Notes under the pieces: generated by a model | What the model was told of the DNA's origin: nothing | What the model saw: the letters and a program-made list of their open reading frames with translations, nothing else | Database searches by the model: none | Source of the DNA: Fredericiella sp963839515 | GTDB taxonomy: Bacteria; Chloroflexota; Anaerolineae; Caldilineales; Caldilineaceae | Assembly (NCBI GenBank): GCA_963839515.1 | Contig: CAWIVN010000012.1 | Span: 248,001-312,000 of the forward strand | Length of the DNA: 64,000 nucleotides | Direction of reading: 5' to 3' | Shown: positions 26,828 to 36,574 of the stretch, in pieces | Position numbering within the stretch: the first letter of the stretch is position 1 | How the letters are laid out: the number at the start of each line of letters is the position of its first letter | Made by a program: the position numbers and the translations under genes

Positions 26828-27994
26828 ATGTACCTAGATCGCGAGTACCAACCACGCCGCCGCCGCCCTGGCTTCTTTGGGCGCTTCTGGCCTCTGATCC
26901 TGATCGTGGCCCTGGCCATCGTTTTCTACCAGACCCGCCCTAACTGGCTGAGCCCCCGCGTCGCCATGCCGACGCCCACGCCCACGGTCAATGCGGTTGC
27001 CTATGTCGCCGACGCTCAGAACGCTCTCTCGCGCGGCGATTATGCCGCCGCCCTCGCTGCGTACAACACGATTGCCAAGCTCGAACCCGGCAACCCCGAA
27101 CCCTGGATCACGATGTCCCGCCTGCACATGATCGAGCAGGACATTCAAGGCGCCTTCGACACTGCCACCCAAGCGGTCAAGCTGGACGAGAAAAACCCCG
27201 CCGCCCTTGCTACCTTGGCCCGCGCCGAAGACTGGCTGGGCGACTTTGAGAGCGCGCTCAATCATTCCCTGGACGCACTCGACATCGACCCGCAAAATGT
27301 CGAGACGATGGCCGTGCTCGCCGAGGTCTACACCGACGTCGGCAACTATGATATTGCCCAGGGCTATCTTGACCAGGCGCTCGCCATCGACGCCAACCAT
27401 GTGCTCGCCCTGCGCAACCAGGCCTACCTGCACGAAAAGCTCGGCAAGTACGACGACGCCCTCGCCGAACTCGACCGCGCCCTCGCCCAGGACCCCCAGC
27501 GCGCCGATCTCTTTATGGAGAAGGCGCGCATCTATCGCATCGGCAAAGCTGACTTCGCCAAGGCCATTGAAGCCTATCGTGCCGCCGTCGACGCCAACAA
27601 GACCCCCGTCACCCTCGACGCCCTTGGCGAAGGCCTCTACAATGCCGGCGATCATATTCAGGCCGTGCGCGTGCTGCGCGAGGCGGTTGAACTGAACCCA
27701 GACTACGGCCCCGCTCTCGTCCACCTCGGTATGGCGCTTTACGCCCGCCGTAACTACGAGGACGCCGTCACCAACCTGGAGAAGGGATTAGCCCTCATCG
27801 GCGACAAGGCACGCGAGGACCATCTCTACACTGTTGGCCTCGCCCATATCAACAAGGAACCGCGGGAGTGCGCTTTGGCTGAACCCTGGCTGCGCAAGGC
27901 CTTGGAGAAAAATTCCGTGAGCGAACCCGCCTTGGCGGGCCTGCGTATCTGCGCCGACCAGAATTCTGCCGACACCGAGCAGACACCGCCATAG
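26828..27994 (+). CDS. Membrane-anchored tetratricopeptide repeat protein
   Basis: This 388-aa protein has a basic N-terminus (REYQPRRRRPGFFGRFW), one helix (WPLILIVALAIVFYQT) and a short Pro-Thr linker (MPTPTPTVNAV). About eight TPR units run from residue 57 to 350, for example GDYAAALAAYNTIAKLEPGN, GDFESALNHSLDALDIDPQN and GKYDDALAELDRALAQDPQ. TPRs mediate protein contacts; the partners are unknown. The helix places the repeats outside the membrane. ATG 26828 is preceded by TATAAT 9 nt away and has no ribosome-binding site. Confidence 0.87.
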   Translation: MYLDREYQPRRRRPGFFGRFWPLILIVALAIVFYQTRPNWLSPRVAMPTPTPTVNAVAYVADAQNALSRGDYAAALAAYNTIAKLEPGNPEPWITMSRLHMIEQDIQGAFDTATQAVKLDEKNPAALATLARAEDWLGDFESALNHSLDALDIDPQNVETMAVLAEVYTDVGNYDIAQGYLDQALAIDANHVLALRNQAYLHEKLGKYDDALAELDRALAQDPQRADLFMEKARIYRIGKADFAKAIEAYRAAVDANKTPVTLDALGEGLYNAGDHIQAVRVLREAVELNPDYGPALVHLGMALYARRNYEDAVTNLEKGLALIGDKAREDHLYTVGLAHINKEPRECALAEPWLRKALEKNSVSEPALAGLRICADQNSADTEQTPP

Positions 27995-28091
27995 TTCCTG
28001 AATGGTCCTTGGCATAATCCCTGGTCAATTATTGTTCTGACCTTTGTCGTTACCCATGTCCAGATTCACACCCGGCTTCGTGCCCTGATCC

Positions 28092-29804
28092 ATGTCGACA
28101 AATCGCCCCAGGCTCAAGTCAAGCTTACCCAAGCGGGCCACTTGGCTGGACGCTCCCGACGGAGCCGACGGCAGGGCGGGCGATGACGTCTTGCACCATG
28201 GCCAGGATGGCCCAGGGTCCAGTGGCACACGCGTGGGAGGGCAGCCGGTCACCACCGCCTTGCTTGCCACAGGCAGCGAGATCACCGCAGACACCGCCAC
28301 CACCGGCCTGGCCCCACGCCGCCAGTCCCGCACTACTACCAGCAAACGCCGCATCCAGCGCCGTACCCGGCCGCTCGAAATCCTGCAGCAGCCGCTCGAA
28401 GCTGCCAGCCGCAAGGTCTTCGACCTGCGCAAGTTTCTGCTCGTGTTGGCCGCCACCGGGATCGTGCTCGTGCTTCCGACGCCCCCGGGGCTCACACCTG
28501 AAGGCCAGAGCGCTGTCGCCCTCTTCGTCTTCACCGGCATGATTCTTTCTTTGCAGCCGGTGCCGTTGCCCATCGCCGCGCTGCTCGTCCCTGTCGCCCA
28601 GGTTGCCCTCGGCATCGACGAGGTCAGCGGCGCCTTCGCCCCTTTCGCCGATCCGGTCATCTATCTGATCCTGGCCAGCCTTTTCCTGGCAGAGGCGCTG
28701 CGCAAGCACGGCCTCACCCGTCGCCTCGCCCTTTATGCCATCGTCTGGAGCCAGGGCCACTTTCACCGGCTCCTGCTGCTTCTGATCGCCCTCACTGCCT
28801 TTCTGAGCATGTGGGTGCTCAACACCGCCACCGCTGCCATGCTTATCCCAGTTGCCCTTAGTATTGCCCAGCAGATCAGTGACGAAACTGACGCCCGCAA
28901 GTTCCTGGCCGTCTTGGTTCTGGCCATCGGCTACGGCGCCAGCATCGGTGGCATCGGCACGCCCATGGGCAGTGGTGAAAACGCCATCGCCTCCGGCCAA
29001 CTCACCCAGGTCGTGGACTTCAGCTTTTTCAACTGGCTCGCCTACGGGCTGCCCATGGTGGTCGCCCTGGTGCCGCTTACCTGGATCATGCTGCTCGTGG
29101 CTTTTCGTGTCCCCAATGCCAGGCTCGAAGTCACCCCTGCCCTGCGCGAGCTGGTCCGGGCGCGCGGACTCAATGGCGAACAGAAAGAGATCATCGGCGT
29201 GCTTGGCCTGTCCATTTTTCTGTGGGTCGGCGGGGCCATGATCGAGAACTGGCTGCACTTGCCCACCACCCTCCTCAGCAGCGCTACCGTCGCCATTCTT
29301 GCCGTCGCCCTGCTCTCGGTCGAGGAACTGATCGACTGGAACGACCTCAAGGGCGTCAACTGGGGCATCATCTTTGTCATCGGCGCCGGCCTCACCCTCG
29401 GCGACGCGCTCGACAAGAGCGGCGCCAGCGCCTGGATCGTCAGCCTGGTCGAGCCGCTGCTGCGCGGCCTCCCCTACGTTGCCGTCCTCGCTCTGCTTGT
29501 AATCTCCACTTTCACCCTTACCCAATTTATGAACAGCGTCACCTATGGTGCAATATTGTCGCCAATCCTGGTCACGCTCGGGGTCAGCAGCGGGATCGCG
29601 CCGCCACGCCTGATTCTGCCCTTTGTCTTCACTTTGGCACTCTGTTACATGCTGCCCAACTCGTCGGCGCGCATGACCCTGGTCGCCGTCTCGGGTGCCG
29701 TGGATTCGCCCAAAATGCTGCGTGGCGGCTTGTTCGTCGGCATTCCATCCGCCATTCTTGTGTTCCTGTTTTTCGCAATCTTGAGCATTGTTGGCCTAAT
29801 CTAG
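28092..29804 (+). CDS. SLC13/DASS-family anion transporter with long hydrophilic N-terminus
   Basis: This 570-aa membrane protein has roughly 12 helices from residue 113 on. The two repeat motifs of divalent anion:sodium symporters are visible: SMWVLNTATAAMLIPVALS and, near the C-terminus, TQFMNSVTYGAILSPILV, the SNT-like sodium/substrate loops. YGASIGGIGTPMGSGENAIA lies between. Substrates of the family are dicarboxylates, sulfate or related anions; which one is unknown. The first about 112 residues are hydrophilic and low-complexity, rich in Gly, Thr and Arg, and atypical. The true start could be later, but no better ATG exists before the first helix. It heads a tight operon with a Rossmann-like protein and a STAND NTPase. 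Confidence 0.82.
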   Translation: MSTNRPRLKSSLPKRATWLDAPDGADGRAGDDVLHHGQDGPGSSGTRVGGQPVTTALLATGSEITADTATTGLAPRRQSRTTTSKRRIQRRTRPLEILQQPLEAASRKVFDLRKFLLVLAATGIVLVLPTPPGLTPEGQSAVALFVFTGMILSLQPVPLPIAALLVPVAQVALGIDEVSGAFAPFADPVIYLILASLFLAEALRKHGLTRRLALYAIVWSQGHFHRLLLLLIALTAFLSMWVLNTATAAMLIPVALSIAQQISDETDARKFLAVLVLAIGYGASIGGIGTPMGSGENAIASGQLTQVVDFSFFNWLAYGLPMVVALVPLTWIMLLVAFRVPNARLEVTPALRELVRARGLNGEQKEIIGVLGLSIFLWVGGAMIENWLHLPTTLLSSATVAILAVALLSVEELIDWNDLKGVNWGIIFVIGAGLTLGDALDKSGASAWIVSLVEPLLRGLPYVAVLALLVISTFTLTQFMNSVTYGAILSPILVTLGVSSGIAPPRLILPFVFTLALCYMLPNSSARMTLVAVSGAVDSPKMLRGGLFVGIPSAILVFLFFAILSIVGLI

Positions 29805-29815
29805 CGGGAGGATCT

Positions 29816-30151
29816 ATGCGCATCTGGTTGATCGGGGCCGACCAGGCCGGCAGCGAGGCGTTGCGACAGCTGCAAAAGAATCCATCCGTCACGGTAATCG
29901 TCAGCGACGCCAGCGACCGGCCCAAGGCCGTCAGCGACCACGTGATCGCCAAAGTAGACATGGTCGAGAACGTCACGCCCATGAACATCAACCAGTTGGC
30001 TCGCCGCGTTCGTCCCGATCTCATCCTGATCGACGCCGGCGCTGCCAACCGTGCCATGCGCGGCGTCAGCGGCGGCCAGTTCTTTGCCCAGGCCCTTCAA
30101 TCCGAAATCGCCTCTATCAGCGAATTCCCGTGCCTGGTCTTGTCGTCGTAG
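29816..30151 (+). CDS. Small Rossmann-like protein
   Basis: This 111-aa protein begins MRIWLIGADQAGSEALRQLQ, a beta-strand plus glycine loop like the NAD-binding part of TrkA-N/RCK domains. VTVIVSDASDRP and RPDLILIDAGAANRAMRG follow. It has only the N-terminal portion of such a fold and no catalytic residues. The ATG has GGGAGG 4 nt upstream and lies 11 bp after the transporter stop. A role as a nucleotide-sensing regulator of the transporter or a link to the downstream NTPase is inference. Confidence 0.7.
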   Translation: MRIWLIGADQAGSEALRQLQKNPSVTVIVSDASDRPKAVSDHVIAKVDMVENVTPMNINQLARRVRPDLILIDAGAANRAMRGVSGGQFFAQALQSEIASISEFPCLVLSS

Positions 30152-30162
30152 TGGAGTAAACG

Positions 30163-32445
30163 TTGGATCTGACAAGCCTGATCGAACCACCACAAACACC
30201 GCATAACCTTGGCCTTTACCGTCTGGAAGGCTTTAGCGGCAGCCGCCGCCAGCTGCTCACCCTGCACGACTGGTTGATCGGCGGTGACGACCTGCCCGCC
30301 ATTGCCATCAGCGGCGAACAGGGGATGGGCAAAAGCACGCTGGCCACCGCTGTCGCCTGGAATCACTTCCACCACTTCAGCGACGGCATTATTCGGGTCA
30401 GCCCGGCCGGCACCAACCCGTTCCGCCTCTACGACGTGGTGCGCACGCTCGACAGCGTGCTCGGCACGGCGCTGACGCGCATCAGCGACGACCGCTGGGG
30501 CATCGGCATCCTCGAACAGCTGTACAAGCGCAAGCGCCTCCTTGTCCTCGACAAGCTGGCCGGCGGTACGCCGCAGGAACTCAATACCCTGGTCTCCATT
30601 ATTGGCCACCTGCACGAGAACGAGGGGCAGTCACGCATCGTGCTGATCGACCGCAACTTCAGTCCCGCCATCGCCAACCTGGTGCAGGACCAGCACATCC
30701 ATCTCAACGGTTTCGACGTCGCCGACTTGCCCGAGTTTATCGGGAAGCGCGCACCCGTGCAGGTGCGCGACGCCGCCCTTCGCCACGTGGACGACCTGCA
30801 TTCGCTGACCTGCGGCAGCCCGCTTTGCCTGCGTTTTGCCCTCGGCCTCATGATCGATTTCCCCTGGGAGGAGTTGGCCGGCATCCTGCGCGGGTGGAGC
30901 GAACTGGGCACGGACAATCCCGACCAGGTCTCCCCCCATGCGCTCTGTTCTTTTGCCGTGGAGAACTATGCCCTGCAAAATCCGCCGGCGATCGTGCTGC
31001 TCAGCCGCATGGTGCATGGCGTGGGCGGCATCACTGTCTCGGCCCTCAGCTCCTTGTTCTGGGACGACCTGGGTACGAGCGCTGAACTGCAGACCACACT
31101 CGAATCGCTGGCCGAACGTGGGCTGCTGGAGATGGACCGTCTCAACGAACGCGCTTATATCCATCCCATCGTGCGCCGTTATCTCAACGAAAATGCCGTG
31201 ATGCTCGGCGAGGAATGGGACCGTCGCCACGCCGCCTTCTACGTCACCCGCGTCCAGCAGTACCAGAAGCTGCCCCTCCAACGCTGGCCTGAGGTCGACA
31301 AGGACTGGGGTAACATCTTCGTCGGCGCCGACTGGTGCGCTCGCCGCGTCGAACGCCTCTTCGAACGGAGCGCCCTTGACGTCATTGCCGACCCCAAAAC
31401 CGATCCGGCGGTCCTGGCTAGAATCGTAGCCGACCAAACCAACGGCCAAACTCCGCCCGGGGAGACCCTTCCGGGAAGCCCGCCCCTTCCGGGAAGCCCG
31501 CCGACCACTGGCCAGTTGGCTGTGACCGATTTGCGGCTCGCGCGCACCTATGCGTTGGCGCTGGCCGACTATGCCTTCTGGCGCCATCCCCCGGGCATCG
31601 TGCGCTGGCTGGCGGTTGGGGCGCTGGCCGCCCTCGCCATGGGCGATATGCGCAACTACGCCTGGTTCCTGATGAACATCGGGCGCCAGATGTTCTTCCT
31701 CGGGCGCTTGCAGGAGGCTATCACCTGGCTGGACCGGGCGCGGCCGATCTTCGACCAGCGCGACCTGCTTTCGGACCTCGCCTATCTCTACACCGACTTG
31801 GGCACCACCTACCGGGTCCTGGACGAGCCGCGGCGGGCGCTGGACAGCTTCAAGGCCGCTTTCGATTGCACGGCGCAGTTAAGCGACCAGCCCGCCCTGG
31901 CGACGGCCTATATGAACCTGGGCAGCGCCTACTTCAGCCTTAACCAGCACGAGCAGGCCTTGGCCGAACACGCGAAAGCCCTGCGCGTGGCCCTGCGCCT
32001 GCAGGACAAGCACCTGACCGCCAGTGCATACAACAACATGGGCCTGGCGCTGGAAGCCACCGAACGCTATGACGACGCCGTCCACGCCTATGAGCATGCC
32101 CTGCGCATGTTTCGCCAGCTGGACGACGCCATCGGCATCAGCGCCTGTTACAACAACCTTGGTTCCGTGTGCTATGCCCGCGGTGAAATCGTCCTGGCCC
32201 TCCAATGGTATGACCGCGACCGCCAACTGCTCGAACAGCGCAGCGCCTGGACCGACCTGGCAGCCACGCTGCACAACCTGGGCCATGTGGCGCTCGAGCA
32301 AGGCGCCCGCGAGCAGGCGCAAGTCTACTTCACCCAAAGCCGCGACCTCTACGCTGCCTTCGACCTCCACGATTACGTGGAAGAAGAGGAAGAGATGCTG
32401 CGCTTCCTGGCCGACAAGCGGCGTTCAACCAACGAAAAACGGTAG
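30163..32445 (+). CDS. STAND (NB-ARC-like) NTPase with C-terminal TPRs
   Basis: This 760-aa protein has a P-loop at residues 51-59 (GEQGMGKST) and a Walker-B-like RLLVLDKLAG near 125-135. A sensor-like RIVLIDRNF and a GLPL-type CGSPLCLRFALGLMI come next, then a winged-helix region (ESLAERGLLEMDRL, YIHPIVRRYL). At least five TPRs occupy about 490-745, ending in an acidic YVEEEEEMLRFL. STAND proteins oligomerise when a ligand binds the repeat part and signal through an effector. No N-terminal effector domain is visible here. The start is TTG 30163 with GGAG 7 nt upstream, 11 bp after the Rossmann gene. The tandem LPGSPP at 441-452 comes from a 17-18-bp DNA repeat. Confidence 0.8.
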   Translation: MDLTSLIEPPQTPHNLGLYRLEGFSGSRRQLLTLHDWLIGGDDLPAIAISGEQGMGKSTLATAVAWNHFHHFSDGIIRVSPAGTNPFRLYDVVRTLDSVLGTALTRISDDRWGIGILEQLYKRKRLLVLDKLAGGTPQELNTLVSIIGHLHENEGQSRIVLIDRNFSPAIANLVQDQHIHLNGFDVADLPEFIGKRAPVQVRDAALRHVDDLHSLTCGSPLCLRFALGLMIDFPWEELAGILRGWSELGTDNPDQVSPHALCSFAVENYALQNPPAIVLLSRMVHGVGGITVSALSSLFWDDLGTSAELQTTLESLAERGLLEMDRLNERAYIHPIVRRYLNENAVMLGEEWDRRHAAFYVTRVQQYQKLPLQRWPEVDKDWGNIFVGADWCARRVERLFERSALDVIADPKTDPAVLARIVADQTNGQTPPGETLPGSPPLPGSPPTTGQLAVTDLRLARTYALALADYAFWRHPPGIVRWLAVGALAALAMGDMRNYAWFLMNIGRQMFFLGRLQEAITWLDRARPIFDQRDLLSDLAYLYTDLGTTYRVLDEPRRALDSFKAAFDCTAQLSDQPALATAYMNLGSAYFSLNQHEQALAEHAKALRVALRLQDKHLTASAYNNMGLALEATERYDDAVHAYEHALRMFRQLDDAIGISACYNNLGSVCYARGEIVLALQWYDRDRQLLEQRSAWTDLAATLHNLGHVALEQGAREQAQVYFTQSRDLYAAFDLHDYVEEEEEMLRFLADKRRSTNEKR

Positions 32446-32573
32446 CCGGCAAGTGTGACTCTACCCCACCACGCGGGCAAACGCTAACAAAACACTAACA
32501 ATCCACTAGCAGAACTCTGGCGGATTACAGGTGCTAGGCAGACAAAAAGTGTGCAAATTGGAAGTAGTCTAAC

Positions 32574-32603
32574 TTGCGCGCTCTTTTAGCGTTGCGGTAT
32601 GAT
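32574..32603 (+). promoter_or_regulatory. groESL promoter
   Basis: TTGCGC (32574-32579), an 18-bp spacer and TATGAT (32598-32603) form a SigA-type promoter. Transcription would start near 32610, directly before the CIRCE element. Confidence 0.65.
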
Positions 32604-32611
32604 ACGCCTCG

Positions 32612-32638
32612 TTAGCACTCAATGCGTTAGAGTGCTAA
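32612..32638 (+). promoter_or_regulatory. CIRCE element (HrcA operator)
   Basis: TTAGCACTC-N9-GAGTGCTAA is present without a mismatch. It covers the first transcribed bases of the groES-groEL mRNA. HrcA bound here represses the operon until heat or misfolding titrates GroEL. No hrcA gene lies in the window. Confidence 0.95.
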
Positions 32639-32720
32639 AAAGGTAAACAACAATCCCTAGTCTTAACAGCAACGAGACTTTTCAAGACCGAATACTAAAG
32701 TTTGCGTAGGAGGATATCAC

Positions 32721-33008
32721 ATGAACCTGAAACCACTGGGCGACCGCGTCGTCGTGCAGCCGATTGAGCAGGAAGAGCAGACCACCTTGGGCATTTTCTT
32801 GCCTGAGACGGCCAAGGAAAAGCCCCAGCAGGGCAAAATTGTCGCCGCCGGCCCCGGCGCGCGCAAGGAAACCGGCGAGCGCATCGCCATGGATGTCAAG
32901 GTTGACGACAAGGTGCTCTACGCCAAGTACGCCGGCACCACGATCAAACTGGACGGCAAGGAACTCCTGATTCTCAAGGAAAGCGATATTCTGGCCATCG
33001 TCGAATAG
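32721..33008 (+). CDS. groES: Co-chaperonin GroES
   Basis: This 95-aa heptameric lid of the chaperonin has the family start LKPLGDRVVVQPIEQEEQT, the mobile loop around TTLGIFLPETAKEKPQQG, and the C-terminal YAGTTIKLDGKELLILKESDILAIV. It has a strong ribosome-binding site (GGAGGATATCAC). It is 60 bp upstream of groEL and shares the CIRCE-controlled promoter. Confidence 0.98.
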   Translation: MNLKPLGDRVVVQPIEQEEQTTLGIFLPETAKEKPQQGKIVAAGPGARKETGERIAMDVKVDDKVLYAKYAGTTIKLDGKELLILKESDILAIVE

Positions 33009-33068
33009 GCGTGTCTACTACGCGTCTACACCGGGTAAGTTGATAGATTTTGTGGAGGAAACAAAAGT

Positions 33069-34703
<1,635 letters not shown>

Positions 34704-34713
34704 GATGGTGCGT

Positions 34714-34767
34714 GCCGGTAGCGGCACGTTAGCCGGTAGCGGCACGTTAGCCGGTCAGCGGCACGCA
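34714..34767. repeat. Three 18-bp tandem repeats after groEL
   Basis: GCCGGTAGCGGCACGTTA occurs at 34714-34731 and 34732-34749; a third, diverged copy (with CAGCGGCACGCA) covers 34750-34767. Each copy can fold into a GTGCCG/CGGCAC hairpin. The array lies between the groEL stop and the terminator. Confidence 0.75.
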
Positions 34768-34778
34768 AGTTGCTTGAC

Positions 34779-34812
34779 AAGAGGAGGCCTCCTTGAGAGG
34801 TCTCCTCTTTTT
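34779..34812 (+). terminator. groESL terminator
   Basis: AAGAGGAGGCCTC pairs with GAGGTCTCCTCTT (12 Watson-Crick pairs and one G-T) around a 5-nt loop. It is followed by a T run ending in TTTTTG. It sits 75 bp beyond the groEL stop. Confidence 0.9.
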
Positions 34813-35126
34813 GTTGGGCGCTCAACAGCACTCCAGGCACTGACAGCCCACCTGTTTCTGCCAACCCTGTATGAGGTGGCGCAAGACAACCCATACGCAG
34901 AGGTGGAATGGGTGGACAGCAAGGGCCGAGATACACTCTGGCTGGCGCTGCCTGCCAATGCCGGCCAGTTTGTGGCTGCGATCAGGCACAACGGCGGTGA
35001 GTTCGCCATTGTGGCGGCACTGGTTGGCCCGGACGTGTTCATAGAGGACGCACAAGGTTACGCACTCACCATCCTGAACCGGCTGGCTAAATAGGGCATA
35101 TGGGCCGAACCTGTGCCCTTACCTGT

Positions 35127-36296
35127 CTAGTACGCGGCAATATAGACGGATTCGGCCCTGTGCACTTTCTCAACCGGGAAAACGTCGACCAGCTCGTAGG
35201 TGCGTGAGCCGAGACCCAGCTGTTCGCCGTAGACGGTGACCAGGTAGGGGTCTTTGTAGGGCCCATGCAGCCAGCGGAAGGGATGGCCCTCGCGGGTGTG
35301 TACCTCAAAGATGCTGGGCAGGTTCTCCTCGATGAGCGGCGTCTTGGCGATCATGTCCAGCGCGGCCGTTTCCAGGGCGACGATGTCGTCCGAGCCAAAG
35401 ATGCCGGCGTCGGGCAGGATGGGCATGCTGGTAAAGCCAAAGCAGTCGCAAACCGGCGTCATCTGCGTGGCCAGGGCCATGTGCGTGCACTTCTCCGGCG
35501 CAAATGTAGAGAGCGTGATCGAGGCGCTGATGGCACAGGCTTCCTGGAACGAATGGAAGTTGACCGGGTCGACCTTGAGGCTGCCCCGCGGGGCCACCTC
35601 GAGGCAGCGGCCGCATTGGTTGCAGTCTTCGAAATGCATGTGGATGTGGCCGGGGTGATGGCGGTCCTCGACCAGGGCGCCAAACGGGCAGGAGTTCAGG
35701 ATGGCCTTGTACACGGAGGCGTCAATAACCTTTTCCGGGTACCAATACTGGTCGTAGTGCATTACGTCGTGCATGGCGCTGCGCGACGCGCCCGTCAGAC
35801 AGCCGAGCGCGAGGTTCTTCATGGCGCCGCCAAAGCCGCAGCTCGGGTGGCCCTTGACGTGGGCGAAGTTGATCAGAAAGCTGGCGTCTTCGATCATGCC
35901 GGCAATGTGCCACTCTCGGATCGACTTATAGGGGTGTTCGCCGTGCGTGTACTGGTAGCGGTCGTTGAGACCTGCCGAAGGATAGATGGGGCAGCCGAGT
36001 ACCTCTGGCGTGTAACCGCGCGCCTCGGCCCCACGCACATCCCAATCCACATCCGTAATAAAGGGGCGCCCGCCGCCTTCGATCACCGCCTGCACGACCT
36101 TGCGCACAAAGATAGGATGAACCGTCGAGTAACCCAGGTTGTTGCCGGAGTGGAGCTTGATGACGACCGTTTCGTCCCTCACGCGCTCGCGCACATTGAG
36201 TTGCTCCAGGATCAGATCCAGCTTTGCCGGCAGCGTTTCTTTTGCATCCAGTCGCGCCTGCCGGGGCGATCCATAGTAGACCTTGCTAGCCATCAT
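35127..36296 (-). CDS. DUF362 domain protein with a single Cys-rich (ferredoxin-like) motif
   Basis: This 389-aa protein has the DUF362 N-terminal pattern (VVIKLHSGNNLGYSTVHPIFVRKVV, FAHVKGHPSCGFGGAMKNLALGC). In the middle it has one CNQCGRCLEVAP cluster and further Cys at CAISAS, KCTHM and CDCFGF. It could hold one iron-sulfur cluster, but a second complete CxxCxxCxxxCP is not evident. The DUF362 reaction is unknown. The start MMAS has GAGGTGA just upstream. It follows the GH127 gene by 278 bp; that gap holds a 7-bp inverted repeat TGCGAAC/GTTCGCA (36427-36456) that may be a regulatory site. Confidence 0.82.
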   Translation of the reverse strand: MMASKVYYGSPRQARLDAKETLPAKLDLILEQLNVRERVRDETVVIKLHSGNNLGYSTVHPIFVRKVVQAVIEGGGRPFITDVDWDVRGAEARGYTPEVLGCPIYPSAGLNDRYQYTHGEHPYKSIREWHIAGMIEDASFLINFAHVKGHPSCGFGGAMKNLALGCLTGASRSAMHDVMHYDQYWYPEKVIDASVYKAILNSCPFGALVEDRHHPGHIHMHFEDCNQCGRCLEVAPRGSLKVDPVNFHSFQEACAISASITLSTFAPEKCTHMALATQMTPVCDCFGFTSMPILPDAGIFGSDDIVALETAALDMIAKTPLIEENLPSIFEVHTREGHPFRWLHGPYKDPYLVTVYGEQLGLGSRTYELVDVFPVEKVHRAESVYIAAY

Positions 36297-36574
36297 TTCA
36301 CCTCAAGTAAGTGTTTATGCTGTGGTGCGGCAGCAAATGCCACAATCAATTGAATTGGGTCGAGGGCTAGCTGGAATTGTAACACGGCTTACCGAAAACT
36401 GCTTCAACGCACCCCCGGCGCCCACATGCGAACCATCTTGGACAGAATAGTTCGCACGTTTCTATGTGCACTAAGCGAGCGGCGCCGGCCCGTAGATTGG
36501 CGGATCACGAGGCTCGTGCGCACGCGCGTATAGACGGAGTCGATGTACGTGGGGACGGAATGTGATCCCTTCTG

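Larger units (their letters stand above)
34705..35094 (+). pseudogene. Open frame after groEL, probably a gene remnant
   Basis: A 129-codon frame begins at an ATG 1 bp after the groEL stop but runs through the tandem repeats and the groEL terminator, so its first about 37 codons are unlikely to be coding. The rest reads like protein (YAEVEWVDSKGRDTLWLALP, AALVGPDVFIEDAQGYALTI). Past the terminator the only in-frame start is a GTG at 34876 without a ribosome-binding site. I take it as a degraded or truncated small gene of unknown function. Confidence 0.35.

Noticed and set aside
28125..29525. 466-codon frame opposite the DASS-type transporter
   Set aside because: Charged, low-complexity antisense translation of a GC-rich gene; the sense strand has clear helices and family motifs.
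34714..34767. Possible CRISPR-like repeats
   Set aside because: Three directly adjoining 18-bp units without spacers and no cas genes.
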